Part shown: positions 7,243-15,486 of the stretch, in pieces
Layout of the letters: every line of letters begins with the position of its first letter
Numbering within the stretch: position 1 is the stretch's first letter
Assembly: GCA_022776305.1 (NCBI GenBank)
Contig: JALFIB010000264.1
Coordinates: 1-46,562, forward strand
Source: Lachnospiraceae bacterium
GTDB taxonomy: Bacteria > Bacillota > Clostridia > Lachnospirales > Lachnospiraceae
Direction: 5' to 3'
DNA: 46,562 nucleotides
The notes under the pieces: generated by a model
Database searches by the model: none
Told to the model about the DNA's origin: nothing
Seen by the model: only the letters and a program-made list of their open reading frames with translations
Program-made: the position numbers and the translations under genes

Positions 7243-8859
7243 TTACTCTTCGATATCAGCATACATGAAGTACCAATAACCTGTTGCGGAATGCCAGCTT
7301 CCTGTGATCTTGCTGCTCTGCAGCCAGAAGTCATTGTAGTATGCCAGCGGGCAGCATGCAGAATCTGCCATCATGATATCTTCTGCTTCATGAAGTGCTG
7401 CGGAACGCTCTTCTGGATCTACAGTTTCTCTGGATAAATCGATTGCTGCATCAAATGCTTCACTTGAGTACTTACCATCATTGTTTCCGTTTGTGGAGTA
7501 CAGAAGCTCAAGCTGGTTAGACGGATCGCTGTAGTCTCCTACCCAGCCGTTACGTGCGATCTCAAAATCGCCCTGACGACGCATTGGTGTAAAGCTTGAC
7601 CATTCAACGATTTCTACTTCCAGAGTAACACCGATTTCTTTCCATGCCTGCTGCAGATACTCTGCAACTACTTTATGGTAACCTGCATCATTTGTGATGT
7701 AGTGAAGTACCGGAAGTCCTTCTCCATTCGGATATCCTGCTTCTTCCAGAGCTGCAAGAGCACCCTCGATATCTGCTGTTACAGGCATGTACGGTTCGCC
7801 GTTGTTTGCATTCTCATAGAAGTCAGATCCATCTGTATCTTTCCAGCCAGGTCCCATGAAGTTTGGAGCTGCTGTGTAAGTACCCTGCATCAGAGTGCCT
7901 GCTACATACTCTCTGTCAATTGCCAGATTCAGGGCTTTACGAACGTTTGCATCGTTCAGCGGCTCAACCTGTGTATTGTAAGAGATATAATATGTTCCGA
8001 CGATCGGCTCAACATGGAACTCTTCGTTTCCTTCCAGACTCGGGATCTCCTCTGTCGGAACGTCCTTGATCATAAGAACGTCGCCGTTCAGATATGCACT
8101 GTAAGCAGCGTTGGAATCCTCGATCAGGTTCCACTTAATGCTGCCAAGCTTGATTGCATCTGCATTCCAGTAATTCGGGTTCTTTGATGTAATAATGTGT
8201 GATCCCGGTACCCATTCTGTGATGTAGAACGGTCCATTAGAAATAAATGTAGAAGCTTCTACTGCCCATGCATCACCATTTGCTTCAACAGTTGCCTGCT
8301 GAACCGGGCTCAGAGTAGCAAATGCTGCCAGCTCACCAAAATAAGTACACGGCTTAGCCAGTTTTACTTCAAAAGTCAGGTCATCTACTGCTGTTACACC
8401 AAGTGCATCCAGATCACCCTCGATTGCTGCATCATATCCTTCTACCATGCCAAGAACTGTCTCTGCATACGGAGCTGCAAGTTCCGGATCGCATACACGT
8501 TTCCAGCTGTATACGAAATCATTTGCTGTCAGATCAGTCCCATCAGACCATTTCAGTCCTTCACGCAGATGGAAAGTCCATGTAAGACCATCTTCAGATG
8601 TCTCCCATGTTTCTGCCTGTCCAGGTGCAAGCTGTCCATCCTGATCTACAGTCAGAAGACCTTCAAACAGATGAAGGATCATGTTACCGCCGTCTACTGC
8701 ACTGTTCAGGGCCGGGTCAATAGTTTCCGGGTCCGGACCAACCTGTACAGACAGCTGCTTGCCTTCTGCTTCTTCAGCTGCTGCAGTCATAACAGTACCA
8801 CTTACCATGGAAACAGTCATAACAGCTGCAAGAAGCATGCTAATTACTCTCTTTTTCAT
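7243..8859 (-). CDS. oppA: Oligopeptide ABC transporter substrate-binding protein
   Basis: A 538-residue extracellular peptide-binding protein of the SBP_bac_5 family that feeds peptides to the OppBCDF membrane complex. The ATG at 8859 has AAGGAGGA ten bases upstream; the open frame extends further but without a site. A signal peptide (MKKRVISMLLAAVMTVSMV..., ending TAAAEE) is clear, yet no lipobox cysteine follows, whereas Gram-positive OppA proteins are normally lipoproteins. The family pattern is seen in PETIDPALNSAVDGGNM, LREGLKWSDGTDLTANDF, SNGPFYITEWV and NVRKALNLAIDREYV. It is the last gene of the opp cluster, with its own promoter, a 5' hairpin and a strong terminator, consistent with more binding protein than transporter. 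Confidence 0.95.
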   Translation of the reverse strand: MKKRVISMLLAAVMTVSMVSGTVMTAAAEEAEGKQLSVQVGPDPETIDPALNSAVDGGNMILHLFEGLLTVDQDGQLAPGQAETWETSEDGLTWTFHLREGLKWSDGTDLTANDFVYSWKRVCDPELAAPYAETVLGMVEGYDAAIEGDLDALGVTAVDDLTFEVKLAKPCTYFGELAAFATLSPVQQATVEANGDAWAVEASTFISNGPFYITEWVPGSHIITSKNPNYWNADAIKLGSIKWNLIEDSNAAYSAYLNGDVLMIKDVPTEEIPSLEGNEEFHVEPIVGTYYISYNTQVEPLNDANVRKALNLAIDREYVAGTLMQGTYTAAPNFMGPGWKDTDGSDFYENANNGEPYMPVTADIEGALAALEEAGYPNGEGLPVLHYITNDAGYHKVVAEYLQQAWKEIGVTLEVEIVEWSSFTPMRRQGDFEIARNGWVGDYSDPSNQLELLYSTNGNNDGKYSSEAFDAAIDLSRETVDPEERSAALHEAEDIMMADSACCPLAYYNDFWLQSSKITGSWHSATGYWYFMYADIEE

Positions 8860-8887
8860 ATTGTCCTCCTTGAAATTTTCTTTATGA

Positions 8888-8906
8888 TAACAGCACTCTG
8901 CTGTTA
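8888..8906 (-). promoter_or_regulatory. Hairpin in the oppA 5' leader
   Basis: TAACAGCA and TGCTGTTA form a perfect 8-bp stem with a three-base loop, about 20 nt after the predicted start point and about 20 nt before the ribosome site. It could protect the transcript 5' end, raising OppA relative to OppBCDF (inference). Confidence 0.55.
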
Positions 8907-8916
8907 CATACATTTC

Positions 8917-8945
8917 AGTATATCACTGCACCTTTTCTTTGTCCA
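8917..8945 (-). promoter_or_regulatory. Promoter in front of oppA
   Basis: TGGACA (8940-8945) and TATACT (8917-8922) with a 17-bp spacer on the minus strand, inside the 195-bp gap between oppF and oppA. Confidence 0.75.
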
Positions 8946-9054
8946 GAGATATTCCGTTCACACTTCGCCTGTATGAACCTATTAGCTTATTTACTTATTT
9001 ATCTTCTTATCAAATTTCGCCGGTAATTCCCAATCCATGGAACGAACGACTCTA

Positions 9055-10107
9055 TTAGTTTACCTTCTCCAGATTATGGCACGCCGCATAATGTCCTTTG
9101 CTGACTTCACGCCACTGCGGAACTTCCTGTGCACACTGCTCTGTCGCATAGGGGCACCTTGTACGGAAACGGCATCCGGAAGGCGGGTTCAGCGGACTGG
9201 GCACATCCCCTTCCAGTACAATACGTTTGCTGGATCTTGCCACCTTCGGATCTGCAATAGGAATGGCAGAGATCAGGCTCTTCGTATAAGGATGCAGGCT
9301 ATGGAAGATCAATTCATAGCTGTCTGCCAGTTCAACCAGTTTTCCAAGATACATAACGCCGATCCTGTTGGAAATGTGTTTTACTACAGACAAATCATGA
9401 GCGATGAACAGATAAGTCAGCCCCATTTCAGCCTGCAGGTCTTCAAACATGTTCACAACCTGTGCCTGAATGGATACATCAAGGGCAGAGATCGGTTCAT
9501 CACAGACAATAAACTTCGGATCCACGGCAAGCGCACGGGCAATACCTACACGCTGGCGCTGACCACCGGAAAACTCATGTGGATAACGGTTTGCGTGCTC
9601 GGAATTCAGTCCTACACACTGGAGCAGTGACTGGATCTTATTATAACGCTCTTCCTTGCTCGCAGCCAGATGATGGATATCGATTGCCTCTCCTACAATA
9701 TCACCAACGGTCATACGCGGATCAAGACTGGCATAAGGATCCTGAAATACGATCTGCATCTCACGGCGGTACGGTTTCATATCCACTGCTGTTTTCTTTC
9801 CGTATTTCGGTTTTCCGTTTTCCATTACAGTGCTGCCGTCATCATTCATCATCGGCACATCGCCGCTGTCAAAAAGCACTTTTTCATCATATATGATACG
9901 GCCTTTTGTGGGCTCATACAGCCTTAACAACGAACGGCCGGTAGTAGTTTTTCCACATCCGGACTCTCCTACTAATCCCAATGTCTCTCCTTTATTGATA
10001 AAGAATGAGACATCGTCTACAGCTTGTACATATTTTTTATTTTTACCAAATCCACCCGCCGGGAAATACTGATGGAGATGTTCTACTTTGAGTAACTTTT
10101 CGCTCAT
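9055..10107 (-). CDS. oppF: Oligopeptide ABC transporter ATP-binding protein
   Basis: A 350-residue cytoplasmic ATPase driving peptide uptake together with OppD. It has Walker A GESGCGKTTTG, the signature FSGGQRQRVGIARAL, Walker B FIVCDEPISALD and the H-loop FIAHDLSV. The C-terminal oligopeptide-transporter extension carries a Cys group (CRFRTRCPYATEQC) that in characterised OppF-type proteins binds an iron-sulfur cluster. An insert of about 35 residues after TKGRIIYDEKV lengthens the region between Walker A and the Q-loop. The ATG overlaps the oppD stop by four bases, so the two ATPases are translationally coupled. Confidence 0.95.
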   Translation of the reverse strand: MSEKLLKVEHLHQYFPAGGFGKNKKYVQAVDDVSFFINKGETLGLVGESGCGKTTTGRSLLRLYEPTKGRIIYDEKVLFDSGDVPMMNDDGSTVMENGKPKYGKKTAVDMKPYRREMQIVFQDPYASLDPRMTVGDIVGEAIDIHHLAASKEERYNKIQSLLQCVGLNSEHANRYPHEFSGGQRQRVGIARALAVDPKFIVCDEPISALDVSIQAQVVNMFEDLQAEMGLTYLFIAHDLSVVKHISNRIGVMYLGKLVELADSYELIFHSLHPYTKSLISAIPIADPKVARSSKRIVLEGDVPSPLNPPSGCRFRTRCPYATEQCAQEVPQWREVSKGHYAACHNLEKVN

Positions 10108-11102
10108 TTCTCACTTCCTCCTTCAAATTCATCTTTCTGGTTCATCCAGCAGGACGAATAGTGGATATCACCGAAGTAGGACAGCGGTGCCTTTTCTCTC
10201 AGGCAGATCTGCATACAATTGTCGCAGCGGGATGCAAAAGGACATCCTTTCGGAGGATTCAGCATATCTACTGGTGTACCTTCAATAGGAACAAGCCTCT
10301 CATGAGTCTTGCTGTCCATTCGCGGAATGCTGCGGATCAGTCCTTTTGTATATTCATGTTTTGGATTATAAAAAATATCGTCCGTAGTACCATACTCCAC
10401 GATATTTCCTGCATACATAACAGCAATACGGTCACACATACTTGCAACAACACCCAGATCATGGGTAATCATCAGGATTGCCATTCCCAGCTTGTCCTTC
10501 AGTTCCATCATCAGTTCCAGAATCTGTGCCTGAATCGTAACGTCGAGGGCTGTAGTCGGTTCATCTGCAATCAGAAGCTTTGGCTCACATGCAAGTGCAA
10601 TGGCGATCATAACACGCTGTCTCATACCTCCGGACAACTCATGTGGATACTGTTTCAGACGCTTCTGAGGCTCATTGATACCTACCAGCTCCAGCAGTTC
10701 TACTGCCCTTGCCTGAATTTCTTCTTTTGATTTGTCTGTATGAAGCTTGATCACTTCACGGATCTGATTACCAATGGTGTAAACAGGATTCAAACTGGTC
10801 ATGGGGTCCTGGAAAATGATAGACACTTCATTTCCACGCATCTTCTGCATTTCTTTTTCCGTCATATCATTGATACGGTGTCCATTAAAATCAAGGGTAC
10901 CGCCAAGTAATTTTCCGGGATATGCAGTCAACCCCATCAAGCTGTAAGCCGTAACGGATTTACCGGAACCACTTTCTCCTACGATTCCAAGAACCTCTCC
11001 TTCTTTTACATGGATACTTACATCATTGAGGGCCTTTACCTCTCCTGCCGGAGTAAAGAAAGAAAGACGCTCATGTTCAATATTTACAAGATATTCACTC
11101 AT
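10104..11102 (-). CDS. oppD: Oligopeptide ABC transporter ATP-binding protein
   Basis: A 332-residue ATPase subunit, partner of OppF. Walker A GESGSGKS, signature [15 protein letters not shown], Walker [13 protein letters not shown] and H-loop MITHDLGV are intact. The C-terminal extension has [14 protein letters not shown], the cysteine pattern of the oligopeptide-transport ATPase tail. The start at 11102 has AAAGGGAG upstream and lies 23 bp after the oppC stop. It is part of the oppB-C-D-F run. Confidence 0.95.
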   Translation of the reverse strand: MSEYLVNIEHERLSFFTPAGEVKALNDVSIHVKEGEVLGIVGESGSGKSVTAYSLMGLTAYPGKLLGGTLDFNGHRINDMTEKEMQKMRGNEVSIIFQDPMTSLNPVYTIGNQIREVIKLHTDKSKEEIQARAVELLELVGINEPQKRLKQYPHELSGGMRQRVMIAIALACEPKLLIADEPTTALDVTIQAQILELMMELKDKLGMAILMITHDLGVVASMCDRIAVMYAGNIVEYGTTDDIFYNPKHEYTKGLIRSIPRMDSKTHERLVPIEGTPVDMLNPPKGCPFASRCDNCMQICLREKAPLSYFGDIHYSSCWMNQKDEFEGGSEK

Positions 11103-11125
11103 TTTATACGCTCCCTTTCTTATTG

Positions 11126-12172
11126 TTAGTTCTTCATCTTCGGGTCGAAGGCATCACGCAGGCCATCGCCAAAGAGGTTGAAGCTCAAAATGATCAAGCT
11201 GATCAGAAGAGCCGGAATAAACAGCAGATACGGGTAAGTGTTCAGTCCGTTGATCGCCTCACTGGCCAGACTTCCCAAAGAAGGCATCGGCACTGCTACT
11301 CCAAGGCCTAAAAAGCTCAGGAAACTCTCTGTGAAAATAGAAGATGGAATCTGCAGTGTAGTCGTTACGATCAATGTACCGATACAGTTTGTCAAAAGAT
11401 GCTTCTTGATAATCCGTGCACTGGAGGCACCTAATGCCCTTGCCGCTGTCACGTATTCACTTTCCTTCAGCATCAGGATCTGGCTTCGCACCATACGGGC
11501 CATACCCACCCAGTAGAGCAGTGCAAATACGATGAAGATACTGATCAGGTTCGCTCCTGCTTTCTGGATCCATCCAAAACCAGGTGTCGCTGCCAGTTTT
11601 GCCAAAGGCTCTTTCAGTGCAAAGGACAGCAGTACGATCAGAAGCACATCAGGTATGGTATATATGATATCAACGATACGCATCATGATCAAATCCACCC
11701 ATCCGCCGAAAAATGCTGCGATGGATCCGAACAGGGAACCAATCACAAGGATGATCACAGCTGCAATCAAACCGACCATAAGGGAAATACGGCTTCCCAT
11801 CATAACACGGATCGCATAGTCTCGTCCTAATTTATCCGTTCCCAATACATGGGGGAACACTTTTTCTCCTGCATCCATCCGTGCCTGCTCTTCCTCTGAA
11901 TACGTCATGGGAGCTAAATTCTCAGAACCACGGATCTGCTGCTCATACGTATATGGATAAAAGCTTGGTACGATAAATGAGAAAATCATAATAATAACAA
12001 TAACAACCAGACTGACCATAGCCACTTTGTTCTTGCGCAGACGGCGCATTCCGTCTTTCCAGAAGCTTACGCTGTCACGCATAACCACGAGGCTTTCTTT
12101 TTCTTCTTTCGAAGCAGGAAGGAAGTCATCCGGATTCAAATCTAACTGCATACTTAATGGATTGCCTTTCAT
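11126..12172 (-). CDS. oppC: Oligopeptide ABC transporter permease
   Basis: A 348-residue inner-membrane permease with an N-terminal cytoplasmic stretch of about 45 residues, a first membrane helix (VAMVSLVVIVIIMIFSFIV), a large extracellular loop with the conserved HVLGTDKLGRD, and a five-helix permease domain with the ATPase-contact loop EYVTAARALGAS. The last residues GDGLRDAFDPKMKN are typical OppC/DppC. AGGAGGAAG precedes the start, 16 bp after oppB. It forms the channel with OppB. Confidence 0.95.
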   Translation of the reverse strand: MKGNPLSMQLDLNPDDFLPASKEEKESLVVMRDSVSFWKDGMRRLRKNKVAMVSLVVIVIIMIFSFIVPSFYPYTYEQQIRGSENLAPMTYSEEEQARMDAGEKVFPHVLGTDKLGRDYAIRVMMGSRISLMVGLIAAVIILVIGSLFGSIAAFFGGWVDLIMMRIVDIIYTIPDVLLIVLLSFALKEPLAKLAATPGFGWIQKAGANLISIFIVFALLYWVGMARMVRSQILMLKESEYVTAARALGASSARIIKKHLLTNCIGTLIVTTTLQIPSSIFTESFLSFLGLGVAVPMPSLGSLASEAINGLNTYPYLLFIPALLISLIILSFNLFGDGLRDAFDPKMKN

Positions 12173-12188
12173 CTGTATTCTTCCTCCT

Positions 12189-13106
12189 CTATTTCAGTTT
12201 AATTCTCGGGTCGACGATCTTATATACGATATCGACTATGACGTTCATGAATACCATCAGGGTTGCCAGGAAAATGGTGGTTCCCATAATTACTGTATAA
12301 TCGCGGTTTGTAATGGAGCCGATAAATTCTCCGCCCAGACCCGGGATGGTAAAGATCTTTTCAACAATAAAACTTCCTGTAACTGTATAAGCAAGCAACG
12401 GTCCTAAATACGTAACCACCGGAAGGATGGCATTTCTTAATGCATGCTTAAAAAGGCTGATAAACTGGTTTAATCCCTTCGCCTTTGCTGTACGCATATA
12501 ATCCTGTCCCAGAACATCAAGCATGGAAGAGCGCATCAGACGGGTAATATAAGCAGTGGGATAAAATGCAAGTGCTGCCACGGGCATAATATAATTCTTC
12601 CACGTACTCAGCCCCAGAGTAGGCAGCCATTTCAGCTTCACTCCAAAGAAATACATCAAAAGTGTACAGACTACAAAACTGGGCACCGCAATTCCACAGG
12701 TCGCTATAACAATAATAACATTATCTCCCAATTTTCCTCGGTTTAGCGCTGAGATACACCCCAACGGAATACCCAATAAAATCGCTACAAGAACAGAGAT
12801 CCCTCCCAATTTCGCCGAAACTGGGAACTTGGATGTGATGATGGAAGTAACGGTACGGCCACGCTGTTTCAGGCTATCGCCAAAATCACCGTGAAGAGCA
12901 TCTTTCATATAAGTAAGATACTGCTCAAACAGTGGTTTATCCAACCCATATTTTGCTTCCAAAGCTGCCTGAGCCTTGGGGCTCACTGCTTTTTCTGACA
13001 TAAACGGTCCGCCGGGAACCAAGTTCATCAGGAAAAATGTCAGCGTTGCAACCACAAAAACCGTCACGATTGCAAGGCCTAAGCGTTTACAGATATACTT
13101 TACCAT
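12189..13106 (-). CDS. oppB: Oligopeptide ABC transporter permease
   Basis: A 305-residue permease with six predicted membrane helices. The family pattern is seen in the N-terminal MVKYICKRLGLAIVTVFVVATLTFFLMNLVPGG-type helix, the coupling loop DYMRTAKAKGL, and the end VDIVYKIVDPRIKLK. AAAAGGAG lies nine bases before the start. It is the first gene of the opp cluster; a 27-bp palindrome stands about 165 bp upstream and a weak TATAAT-like box nearer, so the operon start lies in this gap. Confidence 0.95.
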   Translation of the reverse strand: MVKYICKRLGLAIVTVFVVATLTFFLMNLVPGGPFMSEKAVSPKAQAALEAKYGLDKPLFEQYLTYMKDALHGDFGDSLKQRGRTVTSIITSKFPVSAKLGGISVLVAILLGIPLGCISALNRGKLGDNVIIVIATCGIAVPSFVVCTLLMYFFGVKLKWLPTLGLSTWKNYIMPVAALAFYPTAYITRLMRSSMLDVLGQDYMRTAKAKGLNQFISLFKHALRNAILPVVTYLGPLLAYTVTGSFIVEKIFTIPGLGGEFIGSITNRDYTVIMGTTIFLATLMVFMNVIVDIVYKIVDPRIKLK

Positions 13107-13266
13107 AATACAATCTCCTTTTCGTTTTTACAAAAAAGCCAATAGCCCCCAAACCATCAGCCTATTTGTTACTTATGTTTCAATTATAAAACAAGCGTTT
13201 TGGATTCTGATAAGCTTTTCTTTCCAATTGCTACAATATATCTTTTGCCATTTTTCTATAATAATG

Positions 13267-13293
13267 TTGTGCTGTATTAAAGTATCAGCACAA
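13267..13293. promoter_or_regulatory. Inverted repeat upstream of oppB, candidate operator
   Basis: TTGTGCTG (13267-13274) and CAGCACAA (13286-13293) are perfect 8-bp mirror arms around 11 AT-rich bases. It sits 160-190 bp before oppB, between the tRNA terminator and the opp operon, in sequence otherwise rich in A and T. No T-run follows. This is consistent with a dimeric regulator site, but no such regulator is encoded nearby. Confidence 0.4.
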
Positions 13294-13390
13294 GGCAATA
13301 CACATATTTTATTTAATTTCGACAAACCTGTCAAGTAATATAGTTTAAAAAGATACGTTTTCCGGGCATTTCCAAGTTTTCGTAATACGA

Positions 13391-13426
13391 CAAATGCCGG
13401 AACCCTGAATAATCAAGGTTCCGGCA
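13391..13426 (-). terminator. Hairpin terminator after tRNA-Trp
   Basis: A perfect 10-bp stem TGCCGGAACC/GGTTCCGGCA (13395-13404 and 13417-13426) begins 12 bp after the tRNA end on the minus strand. The T-run is weak (ATTTGTCGT), so termination may be partial. Confidence 0.7.
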
Positions 13427-13437
13427 CTTTATGATAA

Positions 13438-13508
13438 CAGGGGTTGAGAGAATCGAACTCCCACTAAGAGTTTTGGAGACTCCTGTCATACCACTTGACC
13501 AAACCCCT
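13438..13508 (-). tRNA. trnW: tRNA-Trp (CCA)
   Basis: A 71-nt cloverleaf read on the minus strand: acceptor arms AGGGGTT and AACCCCT pair over seven bases, D stem GTCA/TGAC, anticodon stem GGAGT/ACTCT around the loop CTCCAAA, and T arm GGGAG-TTCGATT-CTCTC. The anticodon is CCA, reading UGG. The discriminator base is G, as required by tryptophanyl-tRNA synthetase. The 3' CCA is not encoded directly after it. Confidence 0.95.
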
Positions 13509-13575
13509 CTGTGACAACTCACCAGATATTTATATCACAAGGCCGATGAATTGTCAATGAATTTTTCGATAATTA

Positions 13576-14940
13576 TTATAATATCTCCCGAATGGCATCC
13601 CGGACATTTTTTACTCCTATAAGCTTTATGCCCTCTACACGGGATCCCTGCTTTTTACATACCTCCGGAAGGATCACAGTGTCAAAACCAAGTTTTTTTG
13701 CTTCCCTAACGCGCTGTTCTGCCATGCTGACAGAACGCACTTCCCCGCTCAGCCCCACTTCACCGAAGGCTATGGTCTTTTCATCAATCGGACGATCCTT
13801 CATGCTGGAAGCGATAGCCAGAATGATCCCAAGATCCAAGGCCGGTTCATTCATTCGGATACCACCGGCAATATTTACGTATGCGTCACAGGAGGAAAGC
13901 CCCAGCCCTGCCCGCTTTTCCAATACAGCAATGAGGAGATTGACGCGGTTCAGGTCTGTCCCTGCCGCCGTCCTTCTCGGGAATGCCAGACTGCTCTTAC
14001 AGACAAGGGCCTGAACTTCCAGAAGCACCGGTCTGGTGCCCTCCATCGTACATGCCACAACGGAGCCGGATGCCCCTTCAGGCTTTCCTTCCAGCATATA
14101 CTCAGAGGGATTGGGCACTTCGGTCAACCCCGTCTCCCTCATCTCAAAGACGCCAATCTCATTGGTGGAACCAAAACGGTTTTTTACACCGCGCAGGACA
14201 CGGTAAGAAGCGTATCTGTCGCCTTCAAAATACAGCACCGTATCTACCATATGCTCTAACACGCGGGGGCCTGCCACCACTCCTTCTTTTGTCACATGTC
14301 CTACAATAAAAATAGAAATATTCAGACCTTTGGCCACTTGCATCAGAACGCCGGTGGACTCCCTCACTTGGGAAACACTTCCCGGTGCGGAAGAGACATT
14401 TTCATTGTACATGGTCTGGATGGAATCGATGATCACGATATCCGGCGTCAGTTTGACGATCGTCTCCCGGATATCTTCCAGATTGGTTTCACAGAGGATC
14501 ATCAAGCCATCTGAGAATTTTCCCATGCGCTCTGCCCTCATGCGGATCTGCTGTAAGGACTCCTCGCCGGAAATATAGAGCACTTTCTTTCCATTTTGTG
14601 CCAGATTCCTGCACACCTGAAGAAGGAGTGTTGATTTTCCGATCCCCGGATCTCCTCCCACCAGAACAAGTGACCCCTGTACAATACCGCCTCCAAGTAC
14701 ACGGTCCAATTCCTTAATCCCCGTAGTAGAACGGACGTTTTCACCGACCTGTATCTGAGAAAGGGTCTGGGGGACAGGTGCCTCACGGCGCATGATACCC
14801 GCTGGAGAAGATTTTTTTGTGCTGACAACCGGCTCCTCTGCAAAAGTATTCCATTCATGGCAACCGGGACACTGTCCCATCCATTTTGAAGACTCAAATC
14901 CACAATTCTGGCAAAAAAATACCGTTTTTGTCTTTGCCAT
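13576..14940 (-). CDS. radA: DNA repair/recombination protein RadA (Sms)
   Basis: A 454-residue RecA-like helicase that extends branches during recombination. An N-terminal zinc finger uses Cys10, Cys13, Cys24 and Cys27; Walker A is GGDPGIGKST near residue 95; the RadA-specific KNRFG motif is in GVKNRFGSTNEIG. The C-terminal half is the Lon-protease-like domain (ALDLGIILAIASSMKDRP), lacking the catalytic Ser. The ATG abuts the stop of the preceding 138-codon gene (TAA directly followed by ATG), so translation is coupled. The order clpC, small gene, radA resembles the clpC-radA order of other Firmicutes. Confidence 0.97.
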   Translation of the reverse strand: MAKTKTVFFCQNCGFESSKWMGQCPGCHEWNTFAEEPVVSTKKSSPAGIMRREAPVPQTLSQIQVGENVRSTTGIKELDRVLGGGIVQGSLVLVGGDPGIGKSTLLLQVCRNLAQNGKKVLYISGEESLQQIRMRAERMGKFSDGLMILCETNLEDIRETIVKLTPDIVIIDSIQTMYNENVSSAPGSVSQVRESTGVLMQVAKGLNISIFIVGHVTKEGVVAGPRVLEHMVDTVLYFEGDRYASYRVLRGVKNRFGSTNEIGVFEMRETGLTEVPNPSEYMLEGKPEGASGSVVACTMEGTRPVLLEVQALVCKSSLAFPRRTAAGTDLNRVNLLIAVLEKRAGLGLSSCDAYVNIAGGIRMNEPALDLGIILAIASSMKDRPIDEKTIAFGEVGLSGEVRSVSMAEQRVREAKKLGFDTVILPEVCKKQGSRVEGIKLIGVKNVRDAIREIL

Positions 14941-15357
14941 TTACAGCTTCACAACCTTTACCTGTACGCTGTTTTCGCAGGCGCCCAGTTCCACACTGAG
15001 AACCAGCTTTCCGCCCATATTTGTCTGCATGGTACCAATGTTTGTATCTTCCAGATAAATCTTGTATTCCGCATCCTCTTCCAGACCCAGAATGATCTGT
15101 ACATCCTTCGTTCCTTCCACTTCAAAAGAAACGCCGTTTTCTGTGGAATGGAAGTTGTATACAGCAGTACCCGGAACGGACTCGTACAAAAACATACCGT
15201 TTTTCTCCAACTTTGTAATGTCTGCATACGTTTTTACCTTGTATAAATCGCCATCATACTCGTAATCAGAACGCTTTGCTTTTTCATCCAACTCATAATT
15301 GCCAAAACTCAGTGTCCCATTTTCTTCTGTGCGTATAAGCTCTTTAATACCTGACAT
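14941..15357 (-). CDS. Unknown small protein between clpC and radA
   Basis: A 138-residue soluble, acidic protein (MSGIKELIRTEENGTLSFGNYELDEKAKRSD...). It has no signal or membrane segment and looks mostly beta-stranded; the second half (VQIILGLEEDAEYKIYLEDTNIG) resembles a beta sandwich. Of two possible starts, the ATG at 15357 has GGAGGG at better spacing than the one at 15363. It is directly fused in expression to radA. I do not recognise the family; a role near RadA or Clp is only suggested by position. Confidence 0.8.
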   Translation of the reverse strand: MSGIKELIRTEENGTLSFGNYELDEKAKRSDYEYDGDLYKVKTYADITKLEKNGMFLYESVPGTAVYNFHSTENGVSFEVEGTKDVQIILGLEEDAEYKIYLEDTNIGTMQTNMGGKLVLSVELGACENSVQVKVVKL

Positions 15358-15486
15358 TTTCATGCCCTCCTGATTTTGTCTTGTAAGTACTTTATTTTAC
15401 TGCAAAACCAAAACTGCTTTTACAGCTAATTTTAACAATTTATCTTAACATAAAAGAAGCCAAAATTCTAGTATTGACATCCACAC

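Noticed and set aside
13331-13522. 63-codon minus-strand frame
   Set aside because: It lies across tRNA-Trp and its terminator.
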